From: Candidatus Vallotiella sp. (ex Adelges kitamiensis)
Lineage (GTDB): Bacteria; Pseudomonadota; Gammaproteobacteria; Burkholderiales; Burkholderiaceae
Direction of reading: 5' to 3'
Assembly: GCF_020342435.1 (NCBI RefSeq)
Contig: NZ_CP080504.1
Location: 149,698-213,697 of the forward strand
Length of the DNA: 64,000 nt
Shown: piece by piece, positions 23,045 through 35,583 of the stretch
Position numbering within the stretch: position 1 is the first letter of the stretch
Layout: every line of letters begins with the position of its first letter
Notes under the pieces: model-generated
The model's database searches: none
Seen by the model: only the letters and a program-made list of their open reading frames with translations
What the model was told of the DNA's origin: nothing
Position numbers and translations under genes: made by a program

Positions 23045-24289
23045 ATGTCTTCCTTAACCTGCCTCGAATTCTTTGCTCCTTGCCCGCGTGGTTTAGAAAG
23101 CGCTCTAGCTGCTGAACTCTGCGAATTATCTATGCTTGCAGCCGATTCAGCGTTTTCTGTGAAAACGCCGATAGGTGGAGGCGTACTATTCAGCGGTACA
23201 TGGGCTACTGCTCTCGCAGCTAACTTATATTCTCGTATCGCTAACAGGATTCTATTGAAAATAGTAACGCAGCCCTACTGTGACGAGCACGATATTTACG
23301 TGCTAGCATACGAACAGTCTTGGGAGCAATGGTTCGACGCTAGTCGCACGTTGCGAGTAGATATAACCGCGATAAAATCGCCACTTCACAGTCTAGCATT
23401 CACGATGCTGCGCATTAAAGATGCGATCTGCGACCGGCTACGTGAACGGACCGGTACAAGACCTAGTATCGATACAGTCGAACCAGATGTGCGTCTTAAA
23501 GCGTTTATTACTGATACGGACTGCACTTTGTACCTAGACACCTCCGGAAAGCCCTTATTTAAGCGCGGGTGGCGCTTAGATAAAGGTGTCGCGCCATTGC
23601 GTGAGAATCTAGCCGCAGGGATTCTTCGGCTATCTGGCTGGACCATAGACGATCCGTTGTTCGACCCAATGTGCGGAAGCGGTACGTTTATTGCTGAAGC
23701 TGCACAGATTGCGCTAGGCATTGCGCCCGGTCTCAACAGACATTTTGGCTTCGAAAAGCTCAAGCACTACGATGTTGCCCTATGGAAGCGCATGAAGGCA
23801 CAGGCACTAGATACTAAACGCGAGGTTAGTGCTTGCGCTACTCAAAATGGCACCTTCTCGATCTATGGTAGCGACATATCTGGTGAAGTATTAGCCAAAG
23901 CCAAATCGAATCTGCAACGCGCGGGTACGAATATGGTATCGCTCAAACAATGCGATGCGCGCGATATTATAGCGCCATGCAATCCGCCAGGCGTACTAGT
24001 TATCAATCCACCTTATGGCGAGCGGATTTCGTTATATAGCCGGAGGGCCGACTTCTTCGGAAGCAGTGAAATAGCATTTCAAAATGCTCACTCAGGTAGC
24101 GCGAATAGCATGTTCTTATACGAATTCGGCAGCGTACTCAAGCAGAGGTTCTCTGGCTGGAAAGTATTTGTGCTTAGTCCAGATCGAAAAATACCAGACC
24201 AAATGAGACTACGTGCATCGACAAAGACATTGTTATATAACGGTACACTCGCATGTCAGCTATTCTGCTTTAAATTAGCGCTGCTCTAA
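23045..24289 (+). CDS. RlmL/THUMP-type 23S rRNA methyltransferase
   Basis: A 414-residue SAM-dependent RNA methyltransferase of the RlmL N-terminal (THUMP plus Rossmann) family. Visible parts are the N-terminal CLEFFAPCPRGLESALAAEL, a THUMP-like region to about residue 165, and the SAM-binding DPMCGSGTFIAEAA (about 204-217). The catalytic VINPPYGERIS (about 319-329) marks N2-guanine methylation of 23S rRNA. In E. coli RlmL this half is fused to a second methyltransferase; Burkholderia encode it alone, as here. It lies with mnmA in a plus-strand block that splits tgt from yajC. The exact target base is inferred from the family. Confidence 0.85.
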   Translation: MSSLTCLEFFAPCPRGLESALAAELCELSMLAADSAFSVKTPIGGGVLFSGTWATALAANLYSRIANRILLKIVTQPYCDEHDIYVLAYEQSWEQWFDASRTLRVDITAIKSPLHSLAFTMLRIKDAICDRLRERTGTRPSIDTVEPDVRLKAFITDTDCTLYLDTSGKPLFKRGWRLDKGVAPLRENLAAGILRLSGWTIDDPLFDPMCGSGTFIAEAAQIALGIAPGLNRHFGFEKLKHYDVALWKRMKAQALDTKREVSACATQNGTFSIYGSDISGEVLAKAKSNLQRAGTNMVSLKQCDARDIIAPCNPPGVLVINPPYGERISLYSRRADFFGSSEIAFQNAHSGSANSMFLYEFGSVLKQRFSGWKVFVLSPDRKIPDQMRLRASTKTLLYNGTLACQLFCFKLALL

Positions 24290-24929
24290 TGCGGTAACAG
24301 ATTGTCTGCGAATATACGGACGATATTGAATTACAAGACATGGTGCTAGCAATGTGTATATACCGGTATAGGTTTATATGTCTTAGACTAGACTGCATTA
24401 TATGTCTTATTCTTTTCTTGTACTCCCCGAGTATACACAATCTATGTCCCCGACTTTCTTAAGTTTTAGAGCTGATTAATACTGCATCTATCCCTATTAT
24501 TAGAAGAGAAATGTAGTAGAAATCTAAATTGTACTGTACAGTCGGAAAGCGGTGTCTATCTATCGTCGTAGAATAGACCTCTACAACAGTAATACAGACG
24601 GGGAGCTGCTAATTACACTAGTATTGATACAACAAAAATTTATGGATATATCATTATGCGTGAAGCGCCTAATCATTAGGCATGAATAGTAACTACGTAC
24701 GGGCTTCGGTCAAGTTATTGGTATATATTGTAGTTTAGTCGGGTAGGTCATCTATATAGTTAATATATGTTTTTTAGTTTTATCAAACTATACTCTAATA
24801 TTTTAAGTATCTTATGCCGAGTATACATCTGGCTAGACGCTCTTGTCTGCCGACTTAGCGCACTTTCATTTAGTTGCAGAATATTAAGTATAGTATGCTG
24901 CATCTAGCCTCCGGGAATCCAGCTGGCTT
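24290..24929. other. Spacer between rlmL-like gene and mnmA
   Basis: About 640 bases with no recognisable gene. A Nudix hydrolase remnant was looked for but not convincingly found. A small palindrome GCCTAAT-C-ATTAGGC lies at 24667-24681. The mnmA promoter should be near the right end. Confidence 0.5.
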
Positions 24930-26072
24930 ATGACAAAGCAACGCGTGGTTGTTGGTATATCTGGTGGTGTTGATTCCTCAGTCGCTGCGTGGTTGCTTAA
25001 ACAGCAAGGCTACGAGGTAATTGGCCTATTTATGAAAAACTGGGAGGATGATGATGACAACGAATATTGCTCAAGCCGGCAGGACTGGATTGATGTCGTA
25101 TCGGTCGCAGACTTTGTTGGTATCGACATCGAATCGGTAAACTTCTCTACACAGTATAAAAATAGAGTTTTCGCCAAGTTTCTTCGAGAGCACTCGGCGG
25201 GCCGTACGCCTAATCCGGATGTATTGTGCAATTCGGAAATTAAATTTAAAGCATTTCTGGACCACGCGATATCATTGGGTGCACAAACAATTGCAACTGG
25301 CCACTATGCGCGCGTTCGAGAAGTCGGTGCACGGTTTGAACTGCTTAAGGCACGAGACTCATCTAAAGATCAATCTTATTTCCTGTATCGCCTTAACCAA
25401 TCGCAATTGAGCCGCACCCTGTTTCCGCTCGGGGAAATGCTAAAGACGCAGGTTCGTAAGATTGCAGCACAGATCGAGTTGCCTAACGCGGCAAAGAAAG
25501 ATTCGATGGGCATCTGTTTTATCGGAGAAAGGCCGTTCCGTGCGTTCCTGAATCGCTATCTACCTATTCACCCTGGACAGATGAAAACCGTGGATGGCAA
25601 GATCGCTGGAAAACATATTGGGCTCGCATTTTATACATTAGGTCAACGCAAGGGAATCGGCCTAGGGGGTTGGCGCAATGGTAGCGGAAAACCATGGTTC
25701 GTTGCCAATAAAGATATAGCGAGTAATACCCTGTATATTGTGCAGGGGCATGATCACCCATGCTTATTTAGCTTGACCTTGCAGGGAGAGGATGCCAGTT
25801 GGATCTCAGGCAAAGAACCGCAGGAAGGATATTTATATGTAGCTAAGACACGCTATCGTCAGAAGGATGCTGCCTGCATATTTCATTCTGTATCAGCTAA
25901 GCACTTCGCTTTGAGCTTTGCTCAGCCTCAATGGGCGGTAACACCGGGGCAATCTACCGTACTATACGATGGCGACGTCTGCTTAGGTGGCGGCATTATC
26001 AATGCTACATCAACGGAGTTTAAATCTACGGCAACTTATCGACGGACGCTTTCTGCTGTGATCGCTTCGTAA
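24930..26072 (+). CDS. mnmA: tRNA-specific 2-thiouridylase MnmA
   Basis: MnmA (380 aa) puts sulfur on U34 of Lys, Glu and Gln tRNAs. The PP-loop [13 protein letters not shown] is at 11-23. The two catalytic cysteines are Cys100 in [12 protein letters not shown] and the one in [14 protein letters not shown] near residue 197. GHYARV and the C-terminal beta-barrel with GQ(S)[15 protein letters not shown] are intact. Full length, start at an ATG with no competing start nearby. Confidence 0.97.
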   Translation: MTKQRVVVGISGGVDSSVAAWLLKQQGYEVIGLFMKNWEDDDDNEYCSSRQDWIDVVSVADFVGIDIESVNFSTQYKNRVFAKFLREHSAGRTPNPDVLCNSEIKFKAFLDHAISLGAQTIATGHYARVREVGARFELLKARDSSKDQSYFLYRLNQSQLSRTLFPLGEMLKTQVRKIAAQIELPNAAKKDSMGICFIGERPFRAFLNRYLPIHPGQMKTVDGKIAGKHIGLAFYTLGQRKGIGLGGWRNGSGKPWFVANKDIASNTLYIVQGHDHPCLFSLTLQGEDASWISGKEPQEGYLYVAKTRYRQKDAACIFHSVSAKHFALSFAQPQWAVTPGQSTVLYDGDVCLGGGIINATSTEFKSTATYRRTLSAVIAS

Positions 26073-26488
26073 AGCGTTTATGGCTTACTTTACTACGGAA
26101 ATAAGTAAACATAGCTCACTTTCTAGTGAGATCTTAAGCGTGATCTCCACATTAGAGCAGTAAAACTGAGTCAGTCTATTTTAAGAAGTTAACATTCTTG
26201 AAGATAGTCTGACATATAGAACTGTATTATAGGTGTTCGAACAATTGAATACTACTTTCATTGGTACGTGATAACACAAGTGCACTATTACGTCTAGACT
26301 ATCTAGTTTTATATCTTTCTGTATTGACCTATAAAAAATCTGACAAAACGCGCTATGCGCTTACCGCTGTCGATGTCTATTATACCTTATGTCAGTGTTG
26401 CTACACGGATGTTTTCTGTATCTATATTAACCCTGAAACTTTCTAAAAAGCGCCTAGTATAACAGCTGGTGTAGAAGTGCTACAGTCA
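26073..26488. other. Spacer between convergent mnmA and tgt
   Basis: About 415 bases, no gene remnant recognised. Small stems CTCACT-TTCT-AGTGAG (near 26115) and GAGATC-TTAAGCGT-GATCTC (near 26128) lie just after mnmA and could help end its transcript. Confidence 0.45.
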
Positions 26489-28692
<2,204 letters not shown>

Positions 28693-28952
28693 AACATCGG
28701 ATAGGTAGCGCAATACCACTATCTTGATGCACAATATGGCACCGTAAAAATAAATTGATATTGTACTTGCGATAGTTCAATACCGTTGTCCTATTATCTA
28801 GATTATCTGAATCTAACACCGTGCCTAATAATATTACGATGTTTAGCGACTATGCTAAGTTAAGAGCTTCCAGACAACTACTCAAGCCGCTTATAGTCCC
28901 TAATCTGCGGGATACTAATAACATTCGATAGTACATCTCTATCTAAGTTTTG

Positions 28953-31058
28953 ATGAAACTCTCTACCGCTGCTCTAGCTCAGCCTACTAATAATAAGTTA
29001 AATAGCAGGCTAGGTGACAAGCTAGTTCGGCTTGGGTTGATACGGGATATCGACTTGGTGCTGCATTTTCCAATTCGGTATGAGGATGAGACAAGATTGA
29101 TACCGATTCGAAAACTTTTGCCTGGTATGACTGCACAGGTTGAAGGTGAAATAGTAAGAAGCGAAATCATTTGTCAACCATGCCGTCAAATGCTAGTACG
29201 ACTTCGTGATAAAAATGGCGATGTACTAATGCTGAGGTTTCTGAAATTTTGGGGTTCGCAGATGAGGCAATTTGCGCCTGGTGTCCGCTTGCGCGCACGT
29301 AGCAACTTACGAGTGGGCTTTTTCGGGATAGAGATGGTGCACCCAGCATACTATATACTTAAAAAAGATATGCCATTGCCTATCGTGTTGACGCCAGTTT
29401 ATCCAAGTATAGCTGGCGTATCTCAGGCGTATTTACGGCATGCAATCAATAGTGCGCTGCAACGCACGTTATTACCAGAGATTCTACCGCCGCGGATTAT
29501 CGAAGATTTTTTAGCGCCATTCCCGCTACCCCGGCTGTCTCATGCGGTGCGCATTCTACATAACCCGCGTTCAGATATAGATAAAACTGTATTTATAAAC
29601 CGCACTCATCCGGCCTGGTTGCGAATCAAATTTGAGGAATTAATTGCTCAGCAACTGTCGCTTAAGCTCTCTTATAAAGAGAGGCGTTTTCGCGTAGCAC
29701 CAGCGCTTGCGTCTCGTTCCGGCGCCCGAGAAGCACTCGTCACGCAATTTCGTGCAGCATTACTATTCCAGCTGACCAACGCGCAGCAGCGGGCTATCAA
29801 GCAAATTTCGGCAGACCTAGCCGCAACTCACCCGATGTATCGATTGCTACAGGGGGATGTGGGTAGCGGTAAAACCGTAGTTGCTGCACTCGCTGCGGCG
29901 CAGGCGATTGATGCCGGCTATCAGGTGGCGCTGATGACTCCTACAAAGCTTCTAGCTGAACAGCATTTTCACAAACTACGTAGCTGGCTAGAGCCACTAG
30001 GTGTATACACTACATGGTTAGCTGGTAGTATGCGGGCTTGTGACAAGCATGCTGCGCTAGAAGCGGTTGCTAGAGGTGATACACAGTTAATAGTCGGTAC
30101 GCAGGCAATGATTCAAGGGACAGTTAAATTTGCTCGGCTGGGTTTTGTAATTATAGATGAGCAGCATCGCTTTGGTGTCAAGCAACGGCTTGCATTATGT
30201 GCGAAGGCACAAATTGAAGATATAGCCTCTGGATTCCAGCCGCATCAATTAATGATGTCTGCTACACCGATCCCGCGCACGCTCGCAATGACATACTATG
30301 CAGACCTAGATGTATCCACAATTGATGAGTTGCCACCAGGAAGAACACCCGTTCTTACTAAGCTGGTATCGGATGTGCGTCGAGATGAAGTAATTTCTCG
30401 TGTTCGCACATCAGCATTGAATGGAAACCAGGTGTATTGGGTGTGCCCATTGATTGAAGAGAGTGAGGCGCTACAATTACAGACTGTAGTAGATACTTAT
30501 AAGGTGCTTGTTGACGCATTGCCGCAGCTGCGTGTTGGGCTGGTGCATGGCCGTTTAAAGGCTACTAATAAGGCTAAGGTAATGGCTAACTTTATACATA
30601 AAAAGATCCATTTGCTAGTAACGACTACAGTAATTGAGGTGGGCGTTGATGTGCCTAATGCTTCGTTGATGGTAATTGAGCATGCAGAGCGCTTTGGCCT
30701 CGCGCAATTACATCAATTACGCGGTCGAGTCGGCCGAGGAGGCCAGTCATCGGTATGTCTACTAATGTATACTAACCCGCTGTCATTAGCGGCACGCGAG
30801 CGATTACGCATAATTCGCGAGACTACAGATGGTTTCGAGATTGCACGCCGGGACTTAGAAATTCGCGGTCCAGGTGAATTTTTCGGTGCGCGGCAATCTG
30901 GTACAATGCTACTGCGTTTTGTTGATATCAAAGAGGATGCTTGGATGATTAAGCCAGCGCAGCTTGCGGCTGATCGTCTATTAAGCGAGTACCCGAAAGC
31001 CGCTGCCGAACATTTGACGCGTTGGCTCGGTGCTCGTGAGTTGTACTTAAAAGCATAA
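28953..31058 (+). CDS. recG: ATP-dependent DNA helicase RecG
   Basis: RecG (701 aa) reverses stalled forks and branch-migrates Holliday junctions. The N-terminal wedge domain (to about residue 230) contains VLHFPIRYEDET. The SF2 helicase core has Walker A GDVGSGKT (about 302), DEQHRFG, MSATPIPRT, and the RecG C-terminal motifs GRVGRGGQ and IRGPGEFFGARQSG. An ATG at 28953 is preferred over the adjacent TTG at 28950. Divergent from queA. Kept although the mismatch-repair gene mutL is lost. Confidence 0.96.
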   Translation: MKLSTAALAQPTNNKLNSRLGDKLVRLGLIRDIDLVLHFPIRYEDETRLIPIRKLLPGMTAQVEGEIVRSEIICQPCRQMLVRLRDKNGDVLMLRFLKFWGSQMRQFAPGVRLRARSNLRVGFFGIEMVHPAYYILKKDMPLPIVLTPVYPSIAGVSQAYLRHAINSALQRTLLPEILPPRIIEDFLAPFPLPRLSHAVRILHNPRSDIDKTVFINRTHPAWLRIKFEELIAQQLSLKLSYKERRFRVAPALASRSGAREALVTQFRAALLFQLTNAQQRAIKQISADLAATHPMYRLLQGDVGSGKTVVAALAAAQAIDAGYQVALMTPTKLLAEQHFHKLRSWLEPLGVYTTWLAGSMRACDKHAALEAVARGDTQLIVGTQAMIQGTVKFARLGFVIIDEQHRFGVKQRLALCAKAQIEDIASGFQPHQLMMSATPIPRTLAMTYYADLDVSTIDELPPGRTPVLTKLVSDVRRDEVISRVRTSALNGNQVYWVCPLIEESEALQLQTVVDTYKVLVDALPQLRVGLVHGRLKATNKAKVMANFIHKKIHLLVTTTVIEVGVDVPNASLMVIEHAERFGLAQLHQLRGRVGRGGQSSVCLLMYTNPLSLAARERLRIIRETTDGFEIARRDLEIRGPGEFFGARQSGTMLLRFVDIKEDAWMIKPAQLAADRLLSEYPKAAAEHLTRWLGARELYLKA

Positions 31059-31085
31059 AATATGTACAGATACAAGCCTCTTACT

Positions 31086-31365
31086 AAACTAGATAGTAAT
31101 CCTATAAAAACTTGCCGCAGTATAGCATTAACTAATCAGTAATATCTCTATTTAGATGCAACGTGTTCTCAAGCAGACCCTTGAAATCGAGAAAACCGTA
31201 AGTCAGGTAAGGATTTACTAGTCGAGGCGCTGTATATGATCATAGATTGCTCGACTACATTCTATGTATGCAGCTATATTCAGATTAGCGCGTATATTAG
31301 TGTATATATTACGCGTGGTGCAAGAGCTCCACGAAAGAGCTCTGCGAGATAGCGCTCTATCCGAT
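31086..31365 (+). pseudogene. oxyR: Decayed oxyR (LysR-type peroxide regulator)
   Basis: Directly after recG, where Burkholderia carry oxyR, four OxyR-like blocks follow in order in shifting plus-strand frames. They are KLDSNP...SIALT (31086, family KLEDELG...LTP), MQRVLKQTLEIEK (31156, family AQRVLEQTLAIKE), KDLLVEALYMIID (31209, family KDPLVGPLRLGVI) and a VVQELHERALRDSAL stretch (31315, family KLIELLKQGELDxAL). Stops occur between them. OxyR senses hydrogen peroxide through two cysteines, and that part is not recognisable. I am fairly confident of the identity because of order plus synteny. Confidence 0.55.
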
Positions 31366-31994
31366 TAAACTTTGTTAGGATAAGCAGAATATCTAGTCAC
31401 TGGATTGATATATTAGATAAGGTAGACCTCTACTAAACAATTTTTACGAAGGCTAACGTTGCTAAGATCCGAATTATTATCTATCCGGGTGCTCTAAAAA
31501 CGTGCTGAGGATACAGCCTAAAGGCGGTAGAATATTTCCGCCTACTACAAGCTGAAAAGCCCACTAGGATTGGGCTGTTTCTGTGGACGACTCTTAATAC
31601 GTTATAGGTAGCATCAGATGGTCATCTATCCGCTTATATTGTTTCAATCTTCAGATTGAAGCTATTATGACGTGAGCGCCCAGATGCACAGTTAACAATT
31701 ACGAAGACTGGAATTTAGATAAATATATACAGCGCATACAAGATTGCCCTATCACGTCGGCCCAGATTGCCCTATAATAAGCACAGACCTTAGCAGCGAC
31801 GCTTATACTAGTATCGCTCCTATTGAACCTACCCCCTAACTCTCTAAACAAGTGGCTATCTGTTGCGCTATTATTTATGGTGGGCGTATATCTGTTTATA
31901 AAGCATTTTTATAGATTCTGCACATATCTTAGTATTACATTTGGCCGTGGAATACGGATAGGGTTCTCTATAATCCAGGATCATGTGTCGCCGC
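31366..31994. other. Decayed spacer between oxyR and ubiA remnants
   Basis: Probably the rest of oxyR plus unknown material. Two adjacent hairpins are visible: AGGCGG/CCGCCT (about 31521-31543) and AGCCCA/TGGGCT (31558-31576) followed by GTTTC. A 12-base direct repeat AGATTGCCCTAT occurs twice near 31742 and 31767. Confidence 0.45.
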
Positions 31995-32085
31995 TTGTAT
32001 AGTTGATTCTGCTGGCAAATGTGTTTTGGTCGACAGATTACGATATCATCTAGGCGATGACGGACCAAGAAATGATATTAAGATT
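31995..32085 (-). pseudogene. ubiA: Possible ubiA remnant
   Basis: On the minus strand a frame reads NIISWSVIA then stop, SVDQ and RINYTSGDT. This resembles the UbiA (4-hydroxybenzoate polyprenyltransferase) stretch NVFWSVAYD...MVDRDDD...RIGIRTSAIT. The place between recG/oxyR and proC is where I remember ubiA in Burkholderia. Only this one stretch is recognisable; the other Asp-rich motif was not found. Treat as tentative. Confidence 0.3.
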
Positions 32086-32302
32086 AGTATTTGCACACCT
32101 GTACTAACCTTTGATCATTTCGACGCTCTGGCTGTGACGTATGCTATGCAGCAATATTAGGCATTTATGCATGGATTAGCTATGAGCTGTATTAGTCTAT
32201 CGTATACCAGTTAGATGAGCAAGCTCACTTGGCTGCACAGCAGCTTATTTATCTTGATCCGAGATTGCTAGATATTCTAAGAATATATCACATCCCCGTT
32301 TA

Positions 32303-33112
32303 TTATTTTCCAAATGTGTCACTAATATAGATTGCTCGAGCATGAGCTGCTAACACTCCACGTACGATTGCCGTGCTAATGCTATCGGTTTCAAAGGAGT
32401 CAAGCGCAGCAACTGTTGTGCCACCTTCTGAGACTACGCGCTCCAGAAGAGCACTGGAGGACTCATCTGACTGTGCGGCTAGTTGAATAGCACCAGAAAA
32501 TGTGGTAAATACTAGGGTGTGCGTCTGCTTTTCATCAAGCCCCAGCTCATGGGCAGCGCGTTGCATGGCCTGGATAAAGTAGAAAACATAGGCAGGGCCA
32601 CTTCCAGAGATAGCTGTCACTGCATCTATTTTTGATTCATCTTCACACCACACAATATCGCCGACCGCGCGCAGTACCTGCTCAGCAAGTGTCCGGTCGT
32701 CATTATCAACACTGCGTAGCGCTGCCAGGCCGGTTACACCTATACCGAGCAGAGCGAGGGTATTAGGCATCGCGCGGACTACGCGTGGGTATCCATTTAG
32801 CCAGCGCGAGATATCTACCGCGCGTATACCAGCCGCAACGCTAATGATCAGCTGTGCTCGTAGCCATGGCGCAAGTGGCTCGATCGCAGTTTTCATCACC
32901 TGTGGCTTGACTGCAATAATAATCACATCATACTCATTGAGAGTACCATCCATAGTCTCACTAGACTGTATCGAATATCGCTTCTCTAAGCGTGCACGCG
33001 CATCAGATGACGGATCGATAGCATACAGATCGTCTGACGGAATACCTCTCTTGAGCAATCCGCCGATTAGTGCCCCAGCCATATTGCCCGCACCAATAAA
33101 TATGATTTTCAT
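32303..33112 (-). CDS. proC: Pyrroline-5-carboxylate reductase
   Basis: ProC (269 aa) makes proline from pyrroline-5-carboxylate with NAD(P)H. The Rossmann loop is FIGAGNMAGALIGGLL at the N-terminus. RAMPNTLALLGIGVTGL and the C-terminal signature ISGSGPAYVFYFIQAM...SEGGTT are intact. It follows yggS after 11 bases on the minus strand, a very common pairing. It completes, with proA, the late proline pathway. Confidence 0.96.
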   Translation of the reverse strand: MKIIFIGAGNMAGALIGGLLKRGIPSDDLYAIDPSSDARARLEKRYSIQSSETMDGTLNEYDVIIIAVKPQVMKTAIEPLAPWLRAQLIISVAAGIRAVDISRWLNGYPRVVRAMPNTLALLGIGVTGLAALRSVDNDDRTLAEQVLRAVGDIVWCEDESKIDAVTAISGSGPAYVFYFIQAMQRAAHELGLDEKQTHTLVFTTFSGAIQLAAQSDESSSALLERVVSEGGTTVAALDSFETDSISTAIVRGVLAAHARAIYISDTFGK

Positions 33113-33123
33113 GAGGATTTTTC

Positions 33124-33828
33124 TCAGTGGGTCGAATAAGTTCGCGGCCCGAAAAGCGCGGTGCCGACTCGTACAATTGTCGCGCCCTCGAGAATAGCCG
33201 CGCCAAAATCAGCAGACATGCCCATCGACAGCGTGTCAAGATCGAAGTTTTGCGCATTGAGGAAATCAAATAGTTCACGCAATCTTCGGTGGGGAGTGCG
33301 CTGGACACGTAGCCCGGACATTGGACTAGGGACTGACATTAGTCCACGTAGTCGAAGACGGGGTAGCGATGCAACATCATGCGCTAGTGCAGAGATATTA
33401 TTAGGTGAGATTCCACTCTTAGATATCTCGCCGCTAATGTTTACTTGTATACAAATATTGAGCGGTGGCAAGTGGGTAGGCCGTTGCTCTGATAGTCGGC
33501 AAGCAATCTTAAATCGATCAATCGAATGTACCCAGTCAAACTGCTCAGCAATCGCTCTCGTCTTATTTGATTGAAGTGTCCCAATGAAATGCCATTCAAT
33601 TAATTCGCGCAACGAATGTAGTGTGGAGATCTTATTCAATGCCTCACGAATATAGTTTTCAGCAAAGGATTTCTGGCCCGCTGCGTGCGCGGCGCGTATC
33701 ACGTTAGCTGGAAAGGTCTTGGATACAGCAAGTAGTTTCACGCTCGCCGCGTCACGGCCGGCAGTTGCAGATATCGCTAAAATACGGCGACGAACTGTGT
33801 CTAAATTTTGCGCAATAGTAAAGGACAT
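33124..33828 (-). CDS. yggS: YggS-family pyridoxal phosphate homeostasis protein
   Basis: A 234-residue PLP-binding protein of the YggS/PROSC family, with an alanine-racemase-like barrel and no known enzyme activity; it buffers cellular PLP. The PLP lysine is in LLAVSKTFP (about residue 36). FAENYIREA, EWHFIGTLQSNKTR and the C-terminal SMGMSADFGAAILEGATIVRVGTALFG signature are complete. It is the first gene of a yggS-proC unit. PilT, its usual divergent neighbour, is not intact here. Confidence 0.93.
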   Translation of the reverse strand: MSFTIAQNLDTVRRRILAISATAGRDAASVKLLAVSKTFPANVIRAAHAAGQKSFAENYIREALNKISTLHSLRELIEWHFIGTLQSNKTRAIAEQFDWVHSIDRFKIACRLSEQRPTHLPPLNICIQVNISGEISKSGISPNNISALAHDVASLPRLRLRGLMSVPSPMSGLRVQRTPHRRLRELFDFLNAQNFDLDTLSMGMSADFGAAILEGATIVRVGTALFGPRTYSTH

Positions 33829-35583
33829 AACATTTGACTATCTTTAATATTCTTAATATTAATGTGTAATCTCAAGCTCTCTAGAAGAGTATTTAAAGCT
33901 CAAGCATTAATAAACACGGGGATTTAAGCACTATCCTCGTCTTCGCTCGATTTCTACTAGTTACCTATCTCTGGACTCAGATAAATGATAGCTCAGGTAG
34001 AGCTGCATGCTATCTACGACTATCCGATATTAAGAGTTTTGAATCAAAAGATTTGATTCGAGATCATTTAGTTTATCTAACTTATCCAAGTAGTAAGATG
34101 AACATGCATAAAAATACAGCACTATATATTGTAGTGTGAACCCTAACAAGATAGCTATATATAGTGGTCAATCACACTATTTTATCAACTTAGTATTAAA
34201 TTATCTAAAAAGCATGTTCCTCTACTTGAGTAGAATAAGTAAGTAGTTTCTGTGCTCTAGACTTTCCTAGTAACTTAATCTCTTAGAGATTAAGTTACAT
34301 CGTGATTTTATTCCTGAGCATATTGTATAGAGTCAGGTCGTATTGCAAGTCAGGATGTGCTTAATTCGAGTGTTATATCAACGGCCAGCGCGCTTTCCTA
34401 GCAACTATGAAATTTATTTATGTAGACCATCGCTATGTTCGATGGTATAAATTTTTCTAAAACGTAGTCCGCGTAATGCAAGTTATTTTTAACTGGTATT
34501 CTATCTTCCGAATTTTAGCTGAGTCACAGTAAAAGTAGAGATTGCTTTAAATCTTCTGTTGTCTTCTAATAAAGTTTTGAACTATCTATAAGCTTAGCAT
34601 GTATATTTTGGTAAGTCATCGCGGCCGTTCGGTCAAAATTACAATATATGCGTATACAGATGTTTCTACGACCTTCGCACTATTGACTGTGTTTTTAGGC
34701 GGGTGGTCTATCAAAAGACTTCCTCTGTGTTATATTTCAATGTGCTGAACTATTTATGCACGGTAGAACGCAAAGAACAGAATTTGTATATTTCCAGAAT
34801 AACACTAGATTAAGTTAAGAGCATAATTTAGAATCATGCCGACAAATTTTGTATATGCTTAAAGCCACGGAAATTACTTTGGACAATATGTACAAGGGAT
34901 AGGGTAACCCCAGATAATTATGTCGAACTCGATTTTTTAAGCTAATAAAAGGTATATTAGTTGATCAGCTAATCCGGATAGGTTAATAATTATCAGATTC
35001 CTACTACAAGTAGGCTTGCCGTGAGCGATAAGCGTTGTCTAATAGTTTGACTTTATATCGTCTGACGGCTAGCTAACTTCGCCTGGCTAACTTATGCGTC
35101 ATTTAGCGTAGCGACTCAAGAAGTAATAGATGAAAAAGCTTGCACAGCACAGAATACGTATTCGAATAAGTCCTGGTTGATCTTCTAAGTATATAACATT
35201 CAAAGTTATTTAACTGCTTCCTCCTATCTTAAAATAATACATATGGCTTCCTTAAGGTGAAGCGCCAGACAAGAGCTGGATGTTCAGCATGTACACCTCT
35301 ATATTGGAAAACTATTCTCAATCGTCTTGATATCTACAATTAGATGGAATGTTAATACATTTTTCGCTATCAAGACTCGCTGAGTAATGTTTAAGCAGAG
35401 CAAAAATATGATTTTTGCGCTACTTCTAACTTACATGCAATTTAGAAAATAAAAAGCAGTCTTGGTTCTTAGATATAGACCCTGTGCTTTGAACTTAATT
35501 CTCATTAATAGAAGTCGACGATGCGCACGCATAATTACATTGTGTATGAATGCAAAACACGCGCCACGTTGCCATAGTGAGTA
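33829..35583. other. Long decayed spacer between yggS and tldD
   Basis: About 1.75 kb without an intact gene. The expected Burkholderia occupant next to yggS is pilT. One plus-strand stretch near 33994 (QVELHAIYDY) resembles the PilT N-terminal VHAMVYDIM, but too little remains to call it. The spacer holds a perfect 13-bp hairpin (34270-34298), an 8-bp one (35400-35418) and ATAGTG/CACTAT arms near 34162. Confidence 0.5.
34270..34298. repeat. Perfect 13-bp hairpin with 3-base loop
   Basis: GTAACTTAATCTC, loop TTA, GAGATTAAGTTAC. It lies deep in the dead spacer with no T-run on either side and no gene end nearby, so it is not a simple terminator. Confidence 0.85.

Noticed and set aside
24700-24760. 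Possible Nudix hydrolase remnant (GHL) before mnmA
   Set aside because: Only GHL matches the Nudix-box flank; no REALEE-type helix was found in any frame.
26261-26446. 61-codon open stretch between mnmA and tgt
   Set aside because: No recognisable motif; in AT-shifted spacer such lengths arise by chance.
31742-31780. Direct repeat AGATTGCCCTAT, two copies, considered as a CRISPR or attachment site
   Set aside because: Only two short copies, no further units, no cas or integrase gene nearby.
33994-34020. PilT-like stretch QVELHAIYDY next to yggS
   Set aside because: Only one short resemblance to the PilT VHAMVYDIM segment; no P-loop or other motif was found. Synteny alone is too little to call a pseudogene.
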